Shown here: positions 1-6,430 of the stretch, one piece after another
Position numbering within the stretch: position 1 is the first letter of the stretch
Layout: every line of letters begins with the position of its first letter
NCBI GenBank assembly: GCA_902806375.1
Contig: CADCWK010000149.1
Coordinates: 1-6,430, forward strand
Origin: an uncultured Thermomicrobiales bacterium
GTDB lineage: Bacteria > Chloroflexota > Chloroflexia > Thermomicrobiales > UBA6265
DNA length: 6,430 nucleotides
Reading direction: 5' to 3'
The notes under the pieces: model-generated
The model's input: only the letters and a program-made list of their open reading frames with translations
The model's database searches: none
What the model was told of the DNA's origin: nothing
Program-made: the position numbers and the translations under genes

Positions 1-1686
<1,686 letters not shown>

Positions 1687-1696
1687 TCGTTCCGGT

Positions 1697-1730
1697 CCGT
1701 CTCCCCTCCACGCATCCCCTTCTGCTTTCC
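1697..1730 (+). other. C-rich, G-poor tract in the rpoB-rpoC spacer
   Basis: Just after the rpoB stop the transcript becomes pyrimidine-rich. In bases 1701-1730 I count 17 C, 9 T, 2 A and 2 G, unlike the G+C-balanced coding sequence on either side. Such C>G stretches are typically unstructured and resemble Rho-loading (rut) sites. The tract also contains CCTCC (1705-1709), complementary to GGAGG in the rpoC ribosome-binding site. Composition is directly seen; any function is inference, and it may be no more than spacer composition. Confidence 0.3.
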
Positions 1731-1734
1731 AGTC

Positions 1735-1774
1735 ATCGTGGGACCGACGACCAGTGGGTCGCCGGTCCCGCGAT
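1735..1774 (+). promoter_or_regulatory. Long intergenic RNA hairpin between rpoB and rpoC
   Basis: Bases 1735-1752 pair with 1757-1774 around a four-base AGTG loop. Of 18 opposed positions, 16 are Watson-Crick pairs, one is a U.G wobble (1739/1770) and one is an A/C mismatch (1747/1762). The core is GGGACCG...CGGTCCC. The stem ends 10 bases before the rpoC Shine-Dalgarno sequence. What follows (acgccacccc) has no T run, so this is not a standard intrinsic terminator. It would form in the co-transcript and could be an RNase III-type processing site, a stabiliser of the rpoC 5' end, or a modulator of rpoC translation. E. coli has an RNase III site elsewhere in this operon, between rplL and rpoB. 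The structure is read directly; the role is inference. Confidence 0.6.
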
Positions 1775-1784
1775 ACGCCACCCC

Positions 1785-1790
1785 GGAGGA
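1785..1790 (+). promoter_or_regulatory. Strong Shine-Dalgarno sequence of rpoC (decides the start)
   Basis: GGAGGA lies 8 bases before TTG at 1799-1801, which is in the rpoC frame. No comparable purine-rich site precedes the other in-frame candidates: ATG 1841, GTG 1865 (only a weak TGGA upstream) and ATG 1934. This is the main reason for choosing TTG 1799. The GGAGG core can pair with CCTCC at 1705-1709 in the same spacer. Confidence 0.8.
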
Positions 1791-1798
1791 CGTGCATC

Positions 1799-4700
1799 TT
1801 GAGCACCCCGCTTGGCGAGTCGTCGAACCTTGACCGTCTCATGACCAACCCGAATGGACATGCCGTGACAGCCACACTCACCCCGGCCCGCGGTGGATCC
1901 TCGCTCGAGGGCGCCAACATCGGCGATCGCGGCATGCCGCGCATCGACCGTCAGGACCGCGGCCGTGTCCTCGACGTCAATAACTTCAACGCCATCCGGA
2001 TTAGCCTCGCGTCCCCGGAGGCGATCCGCGACTGGTCGCACGGTGAGGTCACCAAGCCGGAGACGATCAACTACCGCACGCTCAAGCCGGAGCATGGCGG
2101 GCTTTTCTGCGAGCGCATCTTCGGCCCGACCCGGGACTGGGAGTGCTACTGCGGCAAGTACAAGCGGATCCGCCACGCCGGCACGGTCTGTGACAAGTGC
2201 GGCGTCGAGGTCACCCGCTCCAAGGTCCGGCGCGAGCGCATGGGCCACATCGAGCTGGCCGCCCCGGTCGCGCACATCTGGTATGTCAAGGGCACGCCAA
2301 CCCGCCTGGGTCTGCTGCTCGACATCACCCCCCGTAACCTCGAGCGGATCCTCTACTTCGCGTCCTACCTCATCACCTCCGTCGATGACGAGGCCCGGCA
2401 GTCCGCCGTGGCCGAGATCAACGAGGAGCACGAGGCGATCGTCGCCGAGCTCCGCGACGAGGCCGAGTCCCAGCTCGCCGAGCTGGACGACCACGTCACC
2501 CGCGAGGTCGGCAATCTGACCGACAGTGCGAAGAAGGTCACCGCCGCCGCCTCGCAGCGCAGCAAGCAGGAGCTGGAAGTCCTGCGGACCGACTACGAGT
2601 CGATGGTCGCCCGGCTCACCGAGCTGGACAACCAGAGCGCGCCCGAGACCATGAGCTTCGCCGGCCGGCTGATCGTCGAGCAGGACGAGGCCGTCAACGC
2701 CGACCGGATCACCCGGCTCGAGGAGGCCTACAAGGCCGAGCGCGACCGGGTCGAGAAGCAGTACGACACCGAGGCTGGCGGCGCCGATGCGCTGTCCGGG
2801 GCCGAGTCCGACCAGATCACCTATGAGGCGGACGAGCGGCGCAAGAAGATCGAGGATAAGCTCAACGAGGAGATCAAGGCCGAGGCCAAGCAGCGGGACG
2901 ACGTCCTGAAGCAGCTCAACGACCTCAAGCCGCTCCAGATCCTCAGCGAGGCCCAGTACCGTGAGCTGCAGGAGGCGATCCCGTCCGGCGTCTTCAAGGC
3001 CGGCATGGGTGCGGAGGCCGTCTTCGAGTTCGTCAAGAAGGTCGACCTCGACCAGCTCGCCCTCGATCTCCGGACCGAGATGCAGGCCGTCAGCGACGTC
3101 AAGCGGAAGAAGGCGACCAAGCGACTTCGCGTCGTGGAGGCCCTCCGCAAGAGCGGCAATGACCCGGCATGGATGATCTTCACCGCGCTGCCGGTCATCC
3201 CCCCCGAGCTCCGGCCGATGGTCCAGCTGGACGGTGGCCGCTTCGCGACCAGCGACCTCAACGACCTCTACCGCCGCGTCATCAACCGGAACAACCGGCT
3301 CAAGCGCCTGCTGGAGCTCGGTGCGCCGGACATCATCGTCCGTAACGAGAAGCGAATGCTCCAGGAGGCCGTCGACGCCCTGATCGACAACGGGCGCCGT
3401 GGTCGCGTCGTGTCCGGCTCCGGCAAGCACAAGCTCAAGAGCCTCAGCGACCTGCTCAAGGGCAAGCAGGGCCGGTTCCGGCAGAACCTGCTCGGCAAGC
3501 GCGTCGACTACTCCGGCCGGTCGGTCATCGTCGTCGGTCCGAACCTCCAGCTCGACGAGTGCGGACTGCCGAAGCGGATGGCGCTCGAGCTGTTCAAGCC
3601 GTTCGTCATGCGCAAGCTGGTCGACAAGGGCTTCGCCCACAACATCAAGGCGGCCAAGCGCCTGGTGGAGCGGGTCGACGTCCGCGTCTGGGACGTGCTG
3701 GAGGAGGTCGTCGTCAACTACGTCGTCCTGCTCAACCGGGCCCCGACGCTCCACCGTCTCGGTATCCAGGCCTTCAAGGTCCAGCTGATCGATGGCTCGG
3801 CCATCCAGCTCCACCCGCTGGTCTGCTCGGCCTTCAACGCCGATTTCGACGGCGACCAGATGGCCGTCCACGTCCCGCTGTCCCAGGCCGCGCAGAAGGA
3901 AGCCCGGGAGCGCATGCTCTCGGTCAAGAACCTGCTCTCGCCCAGCAACGGCGACCCGATCGTCTCGCCGACGCAGGACATCGTGCTCGGTTGCTACTAC
4001 ATGACCAGCAAGGTGACCTTCGAGGAGGAGTACCCGAAGGGCACGCTGCCACGCGGCTGGGGCAAGGTCTTCTCCTCCATGGAAGAGGTCAAGATCGCCT
4101 ATGACTGCGGCGTGGTCGATCTGCAGGCGGACATCGTGCTGCACACCGACCGGTACGGTGAGCGCCAGAAGATCGAGACGACCGTTGGCCGGGCGATCTT
4201 CAACCTGACCCTGCCACCGGAGATCCGGACGTACTACAACGACACCATGGGCCGGAAGCAGCTACGGGCGGTCGTGGCCGATGCCTACCGGCTGTTCCGG
4301 GACCCAGAGCGGGTCGCCGGTGTCGTCAACGACATCAAGCAGACCGGCTTCATCTACTCCACCCGGGGTGGCATGACCTTCGCCGTCTCGGACGTGACCA
4401 TGTCAGAGACCAAGCCGGCGATCCTCAAGGACGCCGACGACCGGGCCGACACCCTTGACCGCCAGTTCCGCCGGGGTCTGGTGACCGAGGACGAGCGCCT
4501 CCGCGAACTCGAGGTGATCTGGAACGGTGCGCGCGACCGGCTGACCGACGACGTCGAGTCCCGGCTCCAGGGTCAGAACGCCGTCTGGATGATGGCGGAC
4601 TCGGGCGCGAAGGGAAACATGAACCAGATCACGCAGATGGCCGGGATGCGTGGACTGGTGCTGGACCCGGAAGGGAAGATCATCGAGATCCCCATCCGGT

Positions 4701-6346
4701 CCAACTTCCGGGAGGGCCTCACGGTCCTCGAGTACTTCATCTCCACCCACGGCGCCCGCAAGGGTCTGGCGGACACGGCCATCCGGACGGCGGACTCCGG
4801 CTACCTGACCCGTCGCCTCTGCGACGTGGCTCAGGACGTCATGGTCACGATGGAGGACTGCGGGACGGAACTCGGCATCATCCAGAGCCGCGAGACGAGC
4901 GACGGCAAGTTGATCCCGGACGACGACTTCCGGGCCAAGATTATCGGCCGCGTCCTCGCCTCGGATCTGTACCACCCGGAGACGGGTGAGCTGATGTTCG
5001 AGAAGGGCACCAGCCTGACCGACCGGTACGACATGCCGGACGGATCCCAGCGGGACTTCGTCCGCGAGGTGCTGGACTCCGGTGTTCGCCAGGTCCACAG
5101 CCGCTCGGTGCTGGTCTGCGACGCCGCCCACGGTGTCTGCCAGAACTGCTACGGCCGTGACCTCGCCTCGGGCAAGCTGGTCGAGAAGGGTGAGGCCGTC
5201 GGCATCATCGCCGCCCAGTCGATCGGTGAGCCGGGCACGCAGCTGACGATGCGGACGTTCCACACCGGCGGCGTCAACCGGGCCGACATCACGTCCGGTC
5301 TGCCGCGCGTCGAGGAGTTGTTCGAGGCGCGCTCGCCCAAGGGCCGCGCGATCCTGTCCGAGAAGGAGGGCCGCGTCGAGGTCGAGCAGACCGATGAGGG
5401 GCGCAAGCTCTACATCATCAGCTCGGAAGAGACCGTCCGGACCTATCGCCTCGACGAGGGCTGGGTCGCGCAGCTCCAGCCCGGCGACCCCGTCATCAAG
5501 GACAAGACCGTGATCGCCCTCGGCCCCGAGGGTGAGAAGATGACCGCCGACATCAACGGCAGCTTCATCCTCGACGACCGCACGATCTACGTCCGTAATG
5601 TCGAGGAGCTCCGTGAGGAGCGCATCGTCCCGGTCACGTACCAGATCCTGGTCGAGAACGGGGCGGAAGTGACGCCGGGTCAGCAACTGACCGAGGGCGC
5701 CAAGGACCCGCAGGACATCCTCCTGACCCAGGGCCGGGACCAGATCCAGGCCTACATCATCGAAGAGGTCCAGAAGGTCTACAAGAGCCAGGGCGTGAAC
5801 ACGAACGACAAGCACATCGAGGTGATGTGCCGCCAGATGATGCGCAAGGTCAGCATCGTCCACCCGGGCGATACCGACTACCTCCAGGAGGAGCGCATCG
5901 ACCGCTTCGAGTTCAACCTGATCAACGAGGAGATCCTCGCGCAGGGCGGTGAGCCGGCGACGGCCATGCCGGTCCTGCTCGGGATCACCAAGGCCTCCCT
6001 GGAGACGGACTCGTTCCTGTCGTCGGCGTCCTTCCAGGAGACCACCCGCGTGCTGACCGAAGCCGCCATCAACGGCAAGGTCGACCAGCTCCGGGGTCTC
6101 AAGGAGAACGTCATCATCGGCAAGCTCATCCCGGCCGGGACCGGCTTCGGCGTCAACGCCAAGCTCCCCGCGCCGCTGGATGCGGCGACGCTGGCCCGGA
6201 TCGAGCGCGAGCGCGGCGAGGGTGGCGATGCCGACCTCACCGAGCTCATGGTGCCGACCGGTGTGGCGACGCTCGAGCGGCCCGACGAGGACAGCATGTT
6301 CTCGATCACCGGTCCGCAGGACGCGCCGCTGACCGACGAGAACTAG
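1799..6346 (+). CDS. rpoC: RNA polymerase beta' subunit (complete)
   Basis: Catalytic beta' subunit of RNA polymerase, holding the active-site magnesium and forming the clamp. From TTG 1799 it is 1515 residues, longer than mycobacterial beta' (about 1316). Residues 1-57 are a Gly/Ser/Thr-rich extension. The conserved core starts at LDVNNFNAIRISL (58). Zinc site 1 is C116, C118, C131 and C134. A helical insertion runs 195-378. The clamp helices NDLYRRVINRNNRLKRLL start at 488 and KGKQGRFRQNLLGKRVDYSG at 554. The catalytic NADFDGDQM is 680-688 (D682, D684, D686). The bridge helix starts near SNFREGL (968). Zinc site 2 is C1021, C1107, C1114 and C1117. The trigger loop includes M1151, R1152 and H1155, with no SI3-type insertion. 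The C terminus after GTGFGVN is acidic, about 65 residues. The gene follows rpoB by 112 bases in the same direction and is followed by a terminator. The frame is open upstream to 1640, and later starts at 1841, 1865 or 1934 would shorten the extension. Identity is certain; the start is probable. Confidence 0.98.
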   Translation: MSTPLGESSNLDRLMTNPNGHAVTATLTPARGGSSLEGANIGDRGMPRIDRQDRGRVLDVNNFNAIRISLASPEAIRDWSHGEVTKPETINYRTLKPEHGGLFCERIFGPTRDWECYCGKYKRIRHAGTVCDKCGVEVTRSKVRRERMGHIELAAPVAHIWYVKGTPTRLGLLLDITPRNLERILYFASYLITSVDDEARQSAVAEINEEHEAIVAELRDEAESQLAELDDHVTREVGNLTDSAKKVTAAASQRSKQELEVLRTDYESMVARLTELDNQSAPETMSFAGRLIVEQDEAVNADRITRLEEAYKAERDRVEKQYDTEAGGADALSGAESDQITYEADERRKKIEDKLNEEIKAEAKQRDDVLKQLNDLKPLQILSEAQYRELQEAIPSGVFKAGMGAEAVFEFVKKVDLDQLALDLRTEMQAVSDVKRKKATKRLRVVEALRKSGNDPAWMIFTALPVIPPELRPMVQLDGGRFATSDLNDLYRRVINRNNRLKRLLELGAPDIIVRNEKRMLQEAVDALIDNGRRGRVVSGSGKHKLKSLSDLLKGKQGRFRQNLLGKRVDYSGRSVIVVGPNLQLDECGLPKRMALELFKPFVMRKLVDKGFAHNIKAAKRLVERVDVRVWDVLEEVVVNYVVLLNRAPTLHRLGIQAFKVQLIDGSAIQLHPLVCSAFNADFDGDQMAVHVPLSQAAQKEARERMLSVKNLLSPSNGDPIVSPTQDIVLGCYYMTSKVTFEEEYPKGTLPRGWGKVFSSMEEVKIAYDCGVVDLQADIVLHTDRYGERQKIETTVGRAIFNLTLPPEIRTYYNDTMGRKQLRAVVADAYRLFRDPERVAGVVNDIKQTGFIYSTRGGMTFAVSDVTMSETKPAILKDADDRADTLDRQFRRGLVTEDERLRELEVIWNGARDRLTDDVESRLQGQNAVWMMADSGAKGNMNQITQMAGMRGLVLDPEGKIIEIPIRSNFREGLTVLEYFISTHGARKGLADTAIRTADSGYLTRRLCDVAQDVMVTMEDCGTELGIIQSRETSDGKLIPDDDFRAKIIGRVLASDLYHPETGELMFEKGTSLTDRYDMPDGSQRDFVREVLDSGVRQVHSRSVLVCDAAHGVCQNCYGRDLASGKLVEKGEAVGIIAAQSIGEPGTQLTMRTFHTGGVNRADITSGLPRVEELFEARSPKGRAILSEKEGRVEVEQTDEGRKLYIISSEETVRTYRLDEGWVAQLQPGDPVIKDKTVIALGPEGEKMTADINGSFILDDRTIYVRNVEELREERIVPVTYQILVENGAEVTPGQQLTEGAKDPQDILLTQGRDQIQAYIIEEVQKVYKSQGVNTNDKHIEVMCRQMMRKVSIVHPGDTDYLQEERIDRFEFNLINEEILAQGGEPATAMPVLLGITKASLETDSFLSSASFQETTRVLTEAAINGKVDQLRGLKENVIIGKLIPAGTGFGVNAKLPAPLDAATLARIERERGEGGDADLTELMVPTGVATLERPDEDSMFSITGPQDAPLTDEN
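2381..2932 (+). other. Region of rpoC encoding a long coiled-coil insertion in the beta' clamp
   Basis: Residues 195-378 of beta' separate LYFASYLITS from LQILSEAQYRELQEA, which in E. coli are joined by only a short segment. The stretch is rich in E, A, R, K, D, L and Q, and cysteine-free. Its only prolines are P282 near the middle and P378 at the end. I read it as a first long helix (195 to about 280), a turn (about 281-300, around MSFAGRLIVEQ), and a returning helix (about 301-376) with a break at the Gly-containing GGADALSG (327-334). That suits an antiparallel coiled-coil hairpin. Actinobacteria carry a shorter two-helix insertion of roughly 90 residues at this place, and Thermus a different large domain. 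The helical reading is by eye from composition. Confidence 0.75.
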
Positions 6347-6367
6347 TCGTCGTCAGGACCAGGCGAT

Positions 6368-6410
6368 CAGGAACGGCCAGCCGGGCAACCGGCTGGCCGT
6401 TCCTGTGTCT
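6368..6410 (+). terminator. Intrinsic terminator after rpoC
   Basis: Bases 6368-6384 pair perfectly with 6389-6405 (17 bp, GC-rich, inner part GGCCAGCCGG/CCGGCTGGCC) around a GCAA loop of the stable GNRA type. The tail is TGTCTCT, only moderately T-rich. It begins 21 bases after the rpoC stop and likely ends the rpoBC transcript. The opposite strand has no T-rich tail, so it looks one-directional. The remaining bases to 6430 show no gene. Confidence 0.85.
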
Positions 6411-6430
6411 CTAGCGTGGTCCCAGGCTGG

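Noticed and set aside
1735..1774. Spacer hairpin as an intrinsic terminator of rpoB
   Set aside because: No T-rich run follows the stem, and rpoC directly downstream has no promoter I can recognise in the spacer.
1733..4144. Long open reading frame on the minus strand, 803 codons, antisense to rpoC
   Set aside because: It lies opposite a certain rpoC. Its translation is rich in D, L, V, E, G and H, as expected when GC-rich codons are read backwards, and it matches no family I recognise. GC-rich genes commonly give such shadows.
4311..4321. 11-base match inside rpoC to the right arm of the spacer hairpin (gggtcgccggt)
   Set aside because: Short match in conserved coding sequence of similar composition, with no matching left arm; best explained by chance.
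4403..5863. Second long minus-strand open frame, 486 codons
   Set aside because: Same biased composition as the other antisense frame, wholly inside conserved rpoC, with no recognisable domain.
6356..6422. GGACCA (6356-6361) and TGGTCC (6417-6422) as an outer stem around the terminator
   Set aside because: Only six pairs separated by long unpaired flanks; too short to support as structure.

Overview
The window holds the 3' part of rpoB and a complete rpoC, both on the + strand and encoding the two large catalytic subunits (beta and beta') of bacterial RNA polymerase. The DNA is strongly GC-rich and almost every codon ends in G or C. The beta' subunit has actinobacterial/Chloroflexota-type sequence blocks, for example LDVNNF...LKPEHGGLFCERIFGPTRDWECYCGKY. 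It carries a long helical insertion in the clamp and lacks the SI3 trigger-loop insertion of Proteobacteria. Beta lacks the SI2 insertion. Together these suggest a high-GC member of the Chloroflexota (perhaps the Limnocylindria/Ellin6529 or Thermomicrobia side), with Actinobacteriota as the main alternative. This placement is from memory of the families, not from a search.

Layout: bases 1-1686 are the C-terminal 561 residues of RpoB, cut by the window edge. Bases 1687-1798 are a 112-base rpoB-rpoC spacer. It contains a C-rich, G-poor tract, a long near-perfect hairpin (1735-1774) and a strong Shine-Dalgarno sequence (1785-1790) placed 8 bases before an in-frame TTG, which is my preferred rpoC start. 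Bases 1799-6346 are rpoC (1515 residues). Bases 6347-6430 are non-coding and hold a 17-bp GC-rich hairpin with a GCAA loop, a good candidate intrinsic terminator ending the operon.

The two genes are almost certainly co-transcribed: same strand, no promoter or terminator recognised between them, and the usual bacterial rpoBC order. Their products join with alpha2, omega and a sigma factor to make RNA polymerase. All active-centre landmarks are intact: NADFDGDQM, bridge helix, trigger loop, both zinc sites, and the beta residues around GDKMAGRHGNKG.

I see no undescribed system, mobile element, CRISPR array or RNA gene. The points worth a second look are the spacer hairpin, the roughly 184-residue clamp insertion, and the roughly 57-residue N-terminal extension of beta' with its TTG start.
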